In this document: positions 42,499-55,237 of the stretch, piece after piece
Position numbering within the stretch: position 1 is the first letter of the stretch
How the letters are laid out: each line of letters starts with the position of its first letter
Origin: Trichoplax sp. H2
Taxonomy: Eukaryota; Placozoa; Uniplacotomia; Trichoplacea
Direction of reading: 5' to 3'
Assembly (NCBI GenBank): GCA_003344405.1
Contig: NOWV01000018.1
Coordinates: 558,001-622,000, forward strand
Length of the DNA stretch: 64,000 nucleotides
Position numbers and translations under genes: made by a program
Notes under the pieces: model-generated
What the model was told of the DNA's origin: nothing
The model's database searches: none
What the model saw: the letters and a program-made list of their open reading frames with translations, nothing else

Positions 42499-44794
42499 TC
42501 GTGATTGATGTTGATGTTTTAGTAGTAAAAGTTGAAGTATTTTGGCACCAGTCTGCACATCGGTATCATTGGTCAAGATCATACTTTCTACTAAAGAAAT
42601 GGCAATACTGCCGAAATCGCTTTCTTTCATATCTAGCATAACCGTACCTGAAATACATAGTTTACAATTTTAATTCATTCATCTAACGTAGACTTAATGT
42701 TCTTCTTTAAAGAGCAGCAATGCAGTATTTAGAAAAGCTTGAAATAAATATGATTTTCACCTCAGTACTCCTAAATGTCTTAGAATAAACTTACCGACTT
42801 CTAAACAGCGCTTCAACTCCAACAAGCTGTGAAATGATAAATAAGCCACATGTGGCTTTCCCCATCGATCAGCTGCTTCTTGAACATCTTCTTCAAATTT
42901 AATCCATCGTGCTTTCTCTTTCCAAGCTAACTCTTCTCCACTATCATCAACCGCAACCAGCTCTTCTAATTCAGCAAATACCTGCAAAAACATTATAACA
43001 ATTACAACTCTTGAACTCATTTGAGTAAAATTTCATCTACTCAATATGCTCGCAATGTAATTATCTGAGAGTAAAAGTATCCAGAATTTTATAATAGGTT
43101 TCGATATAAAATACTCAAAAAATCAGCGATTACTAAAGATTTCGATATAAATGCGCGAATATGTTATACTCTATTAATACCGGATGAGGAGTTTTATCGA
43201 TTAATTTGTTTTCCTGAGGAATTTGAATAGTTAAACTCGGTCCCTTTTTCTTTTTTGGCTCATTATTTGCTTCCTTTTCTTCAGTATTATCTGATACTGG
43301 CTGGGATTCTTTTAAATCATCAGCACTAGCAGATGTTGTTTGGTCGGCGTTAATATTTTGTCCTAATTCCGCCGAGTTTTGGTCTATCAATTTCATGTAT
43401 AAGTACAAAATGCAAAGTTATCAATAATCTCACAGTAGATTTAAATTTATTCACTATTAAGTTTAAGTTTCGCCGTGAAAATAAGGTACTTTATTAGTTT
43501 AGAAGTAGAAATTTAAAATTTCTATGGTAGCATAGGAAATAGGTATGGTTAGGAAATACTCTTTGGTCCTTTAGGCTATTAATAGATGTTATGTAATAGC
43601 CTCTCTTTCGTAGACTATATTTAAAAACTGGTAAGGTAATTTTACTACAGTGATGATCGAAACTAAAGTGAATCTATAGCGTGCCCTCTAAATGATCCGT
43701 AACATCTGTGTTTCATCATCTAAATATCAAAGATTGGCCATCGTTCTATTGATTAAGAGTAATTTATTCACTCATTTTATCGTAATATTGTGTTCTCAAA
43801 TACTATGTTATTAGACATACAAGAGGCTATTTTCGATATATTGTACATATAACCTAAATCTTGACTAAGTATAAACTGAAAGTAGGAATATAACAAGGTA
43901 TAACAAACGTAAAAGTTACATCAACGAAATGATTCTTAACTACTTTGCCTTTCTTTCAAATACTTGTTGACAATCATGTTTCGGTATTGATTACGGTTTA
44001 AAAATAGTCACATTTTAAAACGATATCACGGCTTGACTTTTTCCTCTTCTGCAAATACCTATGAGAAATCGTCTTTTTTCTTACCTGCTTTAACATCGTC
44101 AGTGGACATTGCCTCTCCTGATAACAGAAGTGGTGACAATGGTATTTCGGCAGTGGTAGTTAAATTACGAATGGAGGCTTCTAATTCATCTTTCTAAATG
44201 ATGGTAAACATTACAAGAGTACATTCCGCTATTAAACATAATATTACAATATCTCTGCTAACGACAATTTCTCTATTCTACAATATTAATCAATCAAAAT
44301 TTATTCAATATGAAAGGAATGTAATATCTAGCCATATACTTGATAGCGTGCGTTCAAATTTTAGGACGCCCTAAAAGCAAGATCGGTGCTGTGTTCTATC
44401 ACTTTGTGGTACTGTAAATATTTTTAAGGTAGTTAATCTTACCATATATTTACGACCTAGATAAACTTTCGAAATAGTATAGTATGAATTTAGAAGATAA
44501 TCGTAACAGCTATTTTGGACTGGTATATTTTTAAATCCTGTCGAAAAATGACTACAATTAAAACTAATAACTAAATTTGAAAGACAGTTGTAAAAAGCAG
44601 CCGAAACGTCGGTATCAGTCCTAAGCAATAAAATGTGTATGTTGCTATTTATGGATAGTTAATTTAATTAGAGCTAATTCGTAGACTTTAAATACGACAT
44701 TTTAATACTTTGAATTAGTGTATTATAAACTGATTAATAGCAAATAGATACGACAGCCGTGAAAATACTTTACCTGAACACTTAGTGACGACAT
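37394..44794 (-). CDS. SLC4: SLC4 family anion exchanger (AE type), gene B (17 exons, 1115 aa)
   Basis: Cl-/HCO3- exchanger of the SLC4A1-3 type. Minus-strand exons: 44794-44774, 44193-44085, 43383-43181, 42981-42795, 42647-42432, 42084-41780, 41649-41326, 41161-40984, 40831-40685, 40522-40287, 40055-39861, 39756-39514, 39310-39017, 38852-38636, 38502-38333, 38194-38024, 37525-37394; every phase agrees. The start exon encodes MSSLSVQ. The cytoplasmic domain shows [49 protein letters not shown] and VLPPGDWD. The membrane domain (about residues 565-1045) shows [50 protein letters not shown] and KGSGFH. AE1 key residues are kept: Glu681 (here 869), Arg730 (918, ATVRTLSH), His734 (922), Lys539 and Lys851. 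A 12-His run lies at residues 224-235. The loop before the conserved PNTSLLS has four N-glycosylation sequons. The C-tail (RRELIALDNDG, then acidic) is short. Gene A lies about 12 kb away in the same orientation. Confidence 0.95.
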
Positions 44795-47700
44795 GTTGGG
44801 GATGCCGTCGGTTGTGAATAATGAAATAAATTTGAGAAAATCGACTCTCCTCAAGGTAGTACCTTGGAGTGATTGAAAAGTTCAGAAATGACGAAGCAAA
44901 TACGTAGAGTATTGATCTTAAATAACAACTTCTGTAGTTAAAATTTGTTTTATTTCCTGATTAGTTATTGGTCTATCGCTAATATATTTGTTTTAAGCCA
45001 TATGTAAGAGTCCGGAACTATTTGAAGTTTATGAAGGCGTAGATGCCGGCAACAAATGGCCATCGCAGTTTGGAAATGATTTATTGGATATCGTAAAGTT
45101 CAATATCCGATTTTTTCTAATTAATTATTACCTTTAACTTCCCTTTTTCTTACCTTGCTAAATCATTTAATTATTGATAAAAATAACTACCATATTGGAG
45201 AATCATTCTGAACAAATAATCCATTAATATAGTTATACTTGCTCGTATTCCAATTCGAAACTGAATTTGTCTTCGCTATTACTAAGCTTTATTTTAGGAA
45301 AATAGCTTTGTTACTGTAGAGTAACTTATTATAACTAAAGTATACAACGCTATCTAATGCATTATATGGTAAATGTTACTTTCTAGGCGACTGATTACTG
45401 TCATAAGCTTTATTCCAAATTAAGAACTTAAGCTAAAGGAATACTTTATCTAAATTGATTCAATTTTAGAACTGTAAGGAAAATTAATTTAATGTCAATA
45501 GTGCAAGTAATAGTAGCTTTTAACAATCATCTTTTATTCACCTTAGGTAGGATATCATAGTCTGACCACACTATTTTATAAGTTGCAGACAAGATTAATC
45601 ATAATTACTTAGTACAAACAATATCAGCGGGAACATATAAATTGTCCACTTTAAAGTGATTTCCATATTTTACCAATTGCTTTACTGAAGACGATAGCTA
45701 ATTTGATCAATAAAGAGATCAGAGAATTCTAAGTGATCGATTATAGCTTCTATTAGAATTTCTATTCTCTACAGTAGATACTACATATACTGTACAGTAC
45801 TTGCGTATGAATAAGATTACGAACATTAACTTTATCGGCTTACCAACAAGGTCAAGTTAATAGTTGTCCTTGTCACATAATTTGAAATAAACATAAGTGT
45901 AATGACATTAGAATCATGGAAATGAATTGATTGTAAATTTTACATTTTTATTTAAAAATTTCATGGATTTTGATTTTAGTTTTATGAGATCTGACGGCCG
46001 CATTTTTTAAATTTTAGCTTCTTATTTTTTCTCTTATTGTAATAATATTTGAAGTTATATTCAGAAGAGTAAGTACGAATGGTGCGTTATGCAAGACTAT
46101 AAATGAAGCTAAAATAATATTTGATAATGAGCATGAACATTGCTGTTTAAAGAATGATCAAAATGTTTGACGAACGATTAAATGAAACAGCATGATGTCG
46201 CAATGCTATATTAAAAATTAGTTCGTTTTAAATCTAGTGGGTATCTGTCGAAAAGTCCCGATAATATATTCTGTTAGACTATACTATTTAAATACTACGA
46301 CATTCCTTCATTAATCTAGTATACGAACGACTTTACTCTACTAAGGTCGGCTAAAATAAGTGAAAGGGGTTGGTCAGAACTATAAAATTAATAACTTATT
46401 TGCATAGCTTTTACTTGCCAAAAATATTTGCATCTTTTATTCGGATTGAGATGAAGCGTGGTCTAATTTTCATGATTGAATTCTTTGAATCATTCCAGCT
46501 TATGATAGGTCAAAGTCAATATGGTACCATGAATTTATTAACATTGATTCTTTAGTAGCAATGTAGGCGTGGAAGGCAAATATAATAGCTTATTTCCTTC
46601 AGGGTGGTTTGAATGATTAGAATTCTGAACTACATTTCATCTAGCTTAAACGGTTACCTCTTACATATTTTCTTAAGGTAGCAATGATAAACGGAAAGCA
46701 GTATAGTAATAAACTATGGTTAACAATGGGACATCACGATAAAGAAGTTAGTTAACAATAGTAAAAGATGGCGAGACATGGTAGATTCATATCATGCTAC
46801 GACATGAAGGAAACTGGAAAATCATAATCATTGAATATTATGATATTTTAGTAAATTTCTTGTATTTCATGATAGTAATGCACTACACATTTTTTAGTAA
46901 TGAAGAACTCTTTAAGAGCAGGAATTTTAAAGCAATATCATTTGAGTTGTCTTCAGCAGTAGAAAATCTTATCCCTAGTGACCTATCATCTTATGTTAAG
47001 AATACAAATATACAAAGCCATGATGCTTACTCTAAAGTATTCATACTGAGAAAGTGAATTCTACGTAGAGAAAATTCCTAAATAATCAGTAATGCATAGT
47101 AAGCAAATTGCTGTTTATAGAATTAAACTGAAAGCACATATGTTACTTTTAATAGTCTAAGAGTGAGTAATGAGTAAAGAGTGAGTGAGTAATGTATGAG
47201 GAGTTGAATGCTAATTATATTATTATCGACTGACGAAGTTTTTTTGCAATTTATGATTTCATTTACTGGTTAAACTCAAGATCATAATCTTTAAAAGTTA
47301 GAATGCATAGCAACCAGATGTAAATTTAGTTTTTAAATATCATAGATAGCGAACAATTTCTAAATGACAGATCATCTATCTGTGCACGTATACTTGTTAA
47401 TAGCTTCCATATGAAAAATGAATTTATTGTAAGAGCATTTGTAGTTGTATAAACTTTTGAATGAAATAGTAGAGAGTAAAGGCATTCGCTTTATGTCATG
47501 TATATAGAATGTAATTCTAAAGTTGCTATGTTGAACCATGCATACATAAAAATTTAGAATGAAAAAATTTAAGAGACTTAGCTTTAACGTAGACCTGCAT
47601 TGGTTGTATTACAACTATGTACAATTACCGATCTCAATAAAAATTCTATTCGCGTGATTTTAATGCATTCTTCTATCGAAATTATGATACATTCTTTCTT

Positions 47701-48096
47701 ACATGACTGCATATACTCAAGACGCAATTCCTGAAATGGAATAAATTAGTCTATAAATCAAGTTAAAATATATAAAGATTCATATAACAGCATTATACTG
47801 TAAATCATGGAGATACTTTACAATAAAATGTACGCTTCAAAATCTTTATCTCGTAAATAAAATTAGGTGTGGTTAAATCAAAAAAGATAAAAGTTCCAGA
47901 AGTAGTCTATTTCATTTCAATTTTATATGATACTAACAGAAGATACAATTCTTTCAGCACTTGTAACAATACAGTATAATAGCAATAGCAAATTTACTCT
48001 GTATCAAAAAAATATTGAGCCGATAGGCTTTGATAAAATCATATATGCTATCAAAGATCAGGGGATCAGTTTTAATAATCCTTTCAGAAAAATATT
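44795..48096. other. Intergenic region between SLC4 gene B and cystinosin
   Basis: About 3.3 kb with no recognisable gene. Short plus-strand open stretches (46370-46555, 46794-47057) have neither clear splice context nor family resemblance. A run of GAGTGAGTAATGA-like units lies at about 47160-47200. It should hold the SLC4 gene B promoter and the cystinosin 3' UTR. Confidence 0.45.
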
Positions 48097-51000
48097 TTAA
48101 GAATTTATCAAGGTGACGTAGGTTTTATCTCTTTTATACAATATATAATGTTGAATAATAAATATAATATCAAAAGCAATGGATAATACACCTAGCCCAA
48201 ATTTGGTCGGATTTCCAAGCATTGATCCCCAGTCATCTAGTAAAATAGATATTTCAGATATGATGAGAAACTTTAAATCATTGAATCAAGGTAATGGTAA
48301 TCGTATGATTGGATGTAACATAAAATCTCACTGCCATAATGAGACAAATCTAATATAGTGATATTTACCATGATTATATGCAATTAAGATCATTTGCAAT
48401 ACGCTAAAAACACCTCCGACAACGTCTAATAAGACGCCAGTTATACTCCATCCTTCGGTACTTTGACGCTTATAGTTTAAATACACCTTTGAAAAATTCG
48501 TTATAAATAATATCATTTTAGTCCAATATTCCTTACTACTTCTATTGATCTAATCGTTCCGTAAATATCTTGAAAAGGCTCTACATTTTGACTACTGCCT
48601 TTTGTATTTGTTACCTGTGGCACGTTTTTTACTACATTAACTCCTAACTTTACGTAGGATAAATAATAGAAGAAATTTAGCCACGATATCTTGCCCACTA
48701 TGGCTAGTATCAGTGATACGAAAATGAATATGGTTGACCCAGATACCAAAATAGTGCCGGTCCTAGAAACTTTTTGATTACCACGCTAGATAGACCCATC
48801 AAAATAGTTACAAGTTATCGCATATTTACTAAGGATATATAATTAAAAATTGAAAAAAAATTACAACATAACGTACTGTACTTACACATAATTGACAACT
48901 AAAATGGGCCACACACTGAATTTATTAGCCTACCTCATAGCGTATACATTGGAGAATCAAGAAGATTGTCAGAATAACGGAATGAATACCAAAGAATACA
49001 TCATTGCCTTTTACAGGAATTATTTCATAAGGGTGCAAGGCTTTATATTCTTTCTAAGATTGACAATGAATAGGATTAATGATATCAAAACAGTTGTATC
49101 ATTGCCGAATAAACAATCTACTACAAGTGGTTAATACTTTGAGGTAACATTATCAAATGTTGCTAGGTCTATGTTTAATCCAAATAGTATGGCTACCTTG
49201 ATTTCATCTACCCAAAATAAGTTAATATTAAATGCGGCATAAGCAGAAAATCCGATCAGATTTAAAGCCACTAGATCGAAATTTAATCCAATGACACTAA
49301 GAAAAAAATGCCGTAATGCATGTCATATACTATATTTTACTATGCATACAATAAAGATTGTACTTTCTTTTTTATTAATTGAAAATAAGTTAATAGCAAT
49401 ATTTTCCACCAGTACCTTTTTCTTTGCCAATTTTCTAGAACCTACAGTCATTATTAAATTAAAGTAACTTAATGATTATATTAATCCAAAATCAACTTCA
49501 ATTAAGGTTTTTTATGAGTAATGATAATATTAATTTGCGTCCATATACTTTGTTGGCTGTAATGCTTTGATATTTTGACTGTATTTCATAAGATATCTAT
49601 TATGTGCTAAGTGAAAACTTGGGTAATATCTTAAAGCCTCAAGATATTTCTTAATGGTAGAGTCATGAAAGCTTGATATTTACACCCGATAAAACCCTTT
49701 TTAGTTCACATTCATAAAGAAAGCTGAATACTAGCACTGTTTATGTACATGATAAAGTTTAGGCAGTACCGGTATTGTTACTTGGCTTACTTGCGGATAA
49801 AATGATATTGTCCAAGCAAGGAAATATAACCATCCAATAATTGCATTAATCACCAATAGTGTCTGAGAACGAATAACTTCTACCTTGATATAATTGTGAG
49901 ATATACTGTCATAATTTAGGAGAGATCGAAGTAATAGGTTAATGTTATTCTGTTAAAATCGATATTTTACATCCTGTTTAAGAAGTGATCACAATTGTGC
50001 ACTGTTGGAAATAACCGAAGAACATTGAAGTAATAATAAACAGCAAATATAATATACAGTACTTTGAAATTTCTTGAGAAGTAGTATTCATGATGATTTC
50101 AGTCTCTCCAGGGCCCACAGCAGTGATAGTAAAATTGGCTTTAGGAGCGGGATCATTTTGTATTGTAACCTATATCCATTCGGTGTTTTATTGAGCAATT
50201 TTATTAAAATGGGTTGTTTCAACAATCTTTCATGATCATAAAGTTGAGAATGCAAATTTCAACTCTTTTAATTCAATTATAATTATGTAGATTTACTCCA
50301 GTGAGGAACACTTTGATCGCTTAATAACTATGATGATAAACTGAGCACTCACAAGTTTTTGTTTTATACTTTGTATCTTATGTTAGGTTACTGTGTTATG
50401 AATAGTCTTAAAGGCAACTTAGTAGGCCTAGTAATCATGGTGAGCCTTAAACGTTATTTATTTGGTCTAGTGATAAAAATTAATACACTGCACTAATGTA
50501 ATTTCCATATGAAATGGAATATTTTACGTTACGTATAACGTGACATTATTAATGATAATATCTTAACTTTAAATGGTAATTTGTAATTTTTTGTTAGAAA
50601 ATTTGAAAGTAAAATTTCTAGATTAAAAAGCATTAGACAGAGCATTAATAGCCTTATCATTTTATGACATATAGGTTAAATAGAAAATGTGTAAAATATA
50701 CGTACTATACTCGTACATATATTATATAGGTAGTAATTTCGGTATCTATCTTCAGCCATACGAGAAATTTTAGGATAAATTTATTGACCAGTTTGATTAA
50801 GTAATCACTGGATTAAAATCTATAGTAGGATCTAAGTTGAAGTTTACCTCGTCTGGAACAGTAGCCACCAATGTATTGCGGCTGTAAAGGTTTATCGTAG
50901 TTGCTTGCTTTGGAATAGCACTATCAATATGATATAAATCTCTCAAATGGTTTGTCATGGTCTTGCTACAAAATGATGATGCAATGCAATCACTATCGTA

Positions 51001-53020
51001 TATAAATATTTCAAGTCTATATAAATCGAACCTTAGTTGTAGCGAGGCTAACCCATGGTTATTAACTTGAATATTAATATGTTCAGGGATGGTTTTAAGG
51101 ATAAGGCTGCCATAGCTATGATCTATAATGTCAGATAAATAGCAGGTGTCTTATGTTGTAAACGCTAGTTATAATTAGGAAAAAAGTAAGTATTAGCATT
51201 GAGGTTGCCATGTTTTACGTGTATAATGTCATACGTATGTATAACATCAGATTAATAGTAGTAGTCTGACGAGCACATTATGAATGCCGATTAAAAGGGA
51301 GCATTTTTTTTTGTAATAAGGTTACCATGCCTATGATTTATAGCGTTCGATTAATAGTAACAGTGTTGCGTTGAGAATTCTGGTTAGCAAGAGTGTATCT
51401 AATTTGCAATAAGGTTACAATGCCCATGATTTATAGCGTTCGATCAATAGTAACATTGTTACGTTGAGAATTCTGGTTAGCAAGAATGTATCTAATTTGC
51501 AATAAGGTTACAATGCCCATGATTTATAGCGTTCGATTAATAGTAATAGTGTTACGTTGAGAATTCTGGTTAGCAAGAGTGTATCTAATTTGCAATAAGG
51601 TTACAATGCCCATGATTTATAGCGTTCGATTAATAGTAGCAGTGTTACTTTGAGAATTCTAATTAGCAAGAGTGCATTTAATTTATTTATAACAAGGTTG
51701 TTCGCCTATGACTTCTAATGTTCGATTAATAGCAGTAGTCTTATTTAACGAATGCTTATTAAGAAGATATTATTTAATTAGCAACAAGGTTACCACGTTT
51801 ATGATTTATAATGCAAGATTAATAATAGTAAACTAATATTGCGAATGCAAATTAGGAAGAGAATAATTGATTTGCAGTCGATCTTTTACGGCATTGCCTA
51901 CTGTATGGCATTTTTATTGTATTGCAAGCTGATCATGTAAGGTAGCACAACATTTAGTGGTGTAGGATCGTAATTATTGCGCTTAAACTTGGATAATTAT
52001 CATCGATCACTGTTTTAGTAGAACAAAGGGGGAAAAGGTATAGGATACAAGAAGGAATCGTAGCTTTTTCCTGTAAATACGAGTGGTTACTGCATACAAG
52101 TCGTTCATAAACAATTGCGATGGAGTCGCTTTATTGTTTATGCGATTAACTTAAATCCAATAACTACTACTTTAGATATCATCTGCTAACTTGGAAATAG
52201 CAATGCAATTGTAAAACAATGAAAGATGGAAGCAATTCAAAATATTTTTATGTGATTACTTCGTGAATGATGTGAATCAAGTCGTAGAAAAAGTTTAGAT
52301 GAATGCTATTGATAGAGTAGACAACATTTTCAGAAAAGAAAATGGACTTCAAAGAAATGACCAACACTGTGTTAAGTATTACACTATTTACTTGTATGCA
52401 CGTAGATAAACAATCGATTGATGGAAGAGTTTATCCATTGCAGGATATTTTAAAATCATCAATACCGATTTCTTGTGAATTGGACGAATCATACTGCATA
52501 TTCTTCATCATAAACTACTAGCTTTGAGTTTTACTACAGCGTTATGATTTCATGATAGGACATAAGATAGGTAGAAATAGGGTTGATATTAATTCCATGG
52601 CATTTCTGTCTTTGTATTACATTGTCGATTTTATCCATATTTCATAGTCTACTCGTCACGTACATTGTTCAATTCTCATTCTATTCCATAGCGGTAACCT
52701 GAATATTATTTACGAATTTGATTGCATGCATCAGTGATTGCTAAATAAACTATTCATTCTTAGAGCACTCGTTATTTCTCAATTCATTCCTACTGTGGCA
52801 TTTTGAGGAGATTGGAGTATTGCATTATGAACTTGTCTTTATATCGATATGTAAATAGGATCTCATTTTAGGATCGAATGGGAAAAAAATGCGTACCTTG
52901 GCCTAATTGATTGACGTCATCGACACTAAGATGGCTTATTGATACGGTGATTTCCGCAAGAAGAATTACAGTTAGTGCATAACCTCGATGATTCTGAAAT
53001 AAGAAATGACGCAATAGCAT
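48097..53020 (-). CDS. CTNS: Cystinosin, lysosomal cystine/H+ symporter (about 424 aa)
   Basis: PQ-loop transporter exporting cystine from lysosomes. Minus-strand exons: 53020-52897, 51122-50848, 50169 to about 50063, 49883-49791, 49441-49416 (26 bases), 49296-49197, 49053-48934, 48785-48615, 48486-48369, 48236-48097. Exon 1 encodes a signal peptide (MLLRHFL, then a hydrophobic stretch [16 protein letters not shown]). A luminal domain with N-glycosylation sequons follows. The seven-helix core has [20 protein letters not shown] (first PQ loop), [34 protein letters not shown] (second PQ loop) and LLDVVGG, all strongly matching animal cystinosin, including the aspartates of GLNFD, LLDVV and AFDII. 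The tail YVTLINS holds a YxxPhi lysosome-sorting motif. The junction between the third and fourth exons fits the frame only with a non-canonical boundary or an unseen microexon. Confidence 0.93.
51105..51880. repeat. Tandem repeat, about 88 bp x 8-9, in cystinosin intron 1
   Basis: The unit carries AATAAGGTTACAATGCC, CATGATTTATAGCGTTCGA, TTAATAGTAACAGTGTTACG and AGAATTCTGGTTAGCAAGA. Copies at about 51320-51660 are nearly identical; the flanking ones are diverged. The left-most degenerate copy (AAGGCTGCCATAGCTATGAT near 51102) reaches into the second coding exon of cystinosin. Confidence 0.88.
51881..52896. other. Rest of cystinosin intron 1
   Basis: Intron between the signal-peptide exon and exon 2. 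Beyond the array nothing further was recognised on either strand. Confidence 0.5.
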
Positions 53021-53799
53021 CCTTCTTTTAAGAAAGGATGAAGAAAGTTGAATTAGTCTTGACTTGCTAATAATGGAAGGAAATGATTTCCCTTGGAAGA
53101 GCGTTGATCATCAGACTGTTAGCAGTTTGGAATAGAAGTTTTCGTGATTATACTGTTGTTCACTGGACCTTGCAAGTACACTACAGTAGTTTACACCTAG
53201 TGAACGACTTTAGCAAAGTGAAAAATCAACAACGTTAATCGCTCAAATCTCTTCATCGAATGGCAACCTCCTACTGACTACCTCGACTCACAAACAGTCC
53301 AATCGTTTCATTTGAATAATTGCCCAAACAAGGATACCCCTAGGTGCCTATTCTATATTGAATTGTAAATGAGCAAGATTTGTACGTGCATAGGCATCGT
53401 CTGGAAGTCTGTATATCTTGGATGCATTTAGGCAAGAGGGTTGGATGCGAATGAAAAATACTTCCGATTTTATTTTAGGTGGTAATGAGTCCATCAATAT
53501 GAAGATCCTTTTTTATGTAGGAGCTTTATTCAGTTATTATTGCGTGTAACGCTTTTATATGGTTCCAGTTGTCTGTAAGAACCAGCATCAGTCAAGAAAA
53601 GAGTCCAATTCATGACTCTGGTTAATATAGGCATTTCCGTCGTCATTGGATCTGGAAATGCGGTCATTGCGAGTCAAGTTTACCATTGTACAACATTGAT
53701 TGGCAAATTGTTGATGTTAAGCTACTCGATTACGTAGTTCTTACTGACTATTTATCGGTATATCTATATTTATCTACTATAGCAAATCAAACTATTATC
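53021..53799. other. Upstream of cystinosin, no gene seen
   Basis: Presumed promoter and 5' UTR side of cystinosin. No open frame or repeat of note. Confidence 0.45.
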
Positions 53800-54190
53800 G
53801 TTACGAGTGTAGTTTAGTATACTGCGGCATGATGTTTAACTGCGTAGTCATCACTTCAACATGCATTTACTATGTCAAAATAATTGATTACGAGTCTAGC
53901 TTGCTACGTATGCTACAGCATGCTGTTCGATTGCGTAGTCATCACTTGAACATCCATCTAGTATATTGAGATAATTTGTCACCAGCCTAGTTTACTATGC
54001 TACAGATTTACAGCATGTTGTTCTGCTACGTAGCGATGACATCATACTTCATCTACTATGTCCAAATAATTTGTCACCAGTCTAGTTTACTATGCTACAG
54101 ATTTACAGCATGTTGTTCTGCTACGTAGTGATGACTTAATACTCGTCTAACATGTCTAAATATTTCCGTCACCAGTCTAGTTTACTATGC
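53800..54190. repeat. Satellite, about 95 bp x 4-5
   Basis: Units share GTCTAGTTTACTATGCTACAG, more exactly its 18-base core TCTAGTTTACTATGCTAC, then CAGCATG(T/C)TGTTC, CTACGTAGTGATGAC and a TGTC(A)AAATAATT segment. Copies start near 53808, 53897, 53974, 54077 and 54174. Confidence 0.85.
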
Positions 54191-55165
54191 TGCAGCATTA
54201 GTAAGGAAAGTCTTGGAGTCATGCTGTTGTATTGCGTAGCCATGACGTGATCAAGAGTGATATCTAACGAGCACAGTAGGTGAGCGTGATCAACTACAGT
54301 ATATCCATCTCCTCTCCAATTCTGTCATCGCTAGTCTAGTTTACTCTGCTGCAGTATTGCGTAGCCATGACGTGGTCAAGAGCGATATCTAGCGAGCACA
54401 GTAGGTGAGCGTGATCAACTACAGTACTGTATATCCATCTCCTCTCCAATTCTGTCATCGCTAGTCTAGTTTACTATGCTGCAGTATTGCGTAGCCATGA
54501 CGTAGTCAAGAGTGATATCGAGCGAGCACAGTAGGTGAGCGTGATCAACTAGATCCATCTTCCTCTCCAATTCTGTCATCGTTTGTCTAGTTTACTATGC
54601 TGCAGTATTGCGTAGCCATGACGTAGTCAAGAGTGATATCGAGCGAGCACAGTAGGTGAGCGTGATCAACTAGATCCATCTTCCTCTCCAATTCTGTCAT
54701 CGCTAGTCTAGTTTACTATGCTGCAGTATTGCGTAGCCATGACGTAGTCAAGAGTGATATCGAGCGAGCACAGTAGGTGAGCGTGATCAACTAGATCCAT
54801 CTTCCTCTCCAATTCTGTCATCGCTAGTCTAGTTTACTATGCTGCAGTATTGCGTAGCCAAGAGTGATATCTAGCGAGCACAGTAGGTGAGCGTGATCAA
54901 CTACAGTATATCCATCTCCTCTCCAATTCTGTCATCGCTAGTCTAGTTTACTTTGCTGCAGTATTGCGTAGCCATGACGTAGTCAAGAGTGATATCGAGC
55001 GAGCACAGTAGGTGAGCGTGATCAACTAGATCCATCTTCCTCTCCAATTCTGTCATCGCCAGTCTAGTTTACTATGCTGCAGTATTAGTTAGTTAAGGAA
55101 AGTCTTGAAGTCCTGCTGTTATATTGCTTAGCCATGACGTGTCAAGAGTGATATCTAGCGAGCGC
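54191..55165. repeat. Satellite, about 121-130 bp x 7-8
   Basis: Units carry GCAGTATTGCGTAGCCATGA, CGTAGTCAAGAGTGATATC, AGCGAGCACAGTAGGTGAGC, GTGATCAACTA, TCCTCTCCAATTCTGTCATC and GTCTAGTTTACTATGC. GCGTAGCC anchors fall near 54234, 54359, 54489, 54609, 54731, 54851 and 54966. The central copies are nearly identical with a 121-bp period, indicating recent homogenisation. The unit shares its GTCTAGTTTACTATGC module with the preceding satellite. Confidence 0.9.
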
Positions 55166-55237
55166 AGTAGGTGAGCGCGATGAAGCTGACTAGCAGGTTC
55201 TCGTCAATGAGTTGACAGCACCTTGCATTGGTGTACC

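Noticed and set aside
46370-47057. Two plus-strand open frames of 61 and 87 codons
   Set aside because: Ordinary length for AT-rich non-coding DNA, no splice partners and no recognisable domain.
51128-51215. Signal-peptide-like frame [17 protein letters not shown] on the minus strand as the cystinosin start
   Set aside because: Its frame does not join exon 2 through any usable GT-AG intron, while the exon at 53020-52897 gives a signal peptide in the right phase; the frame lies in satellite sequence.
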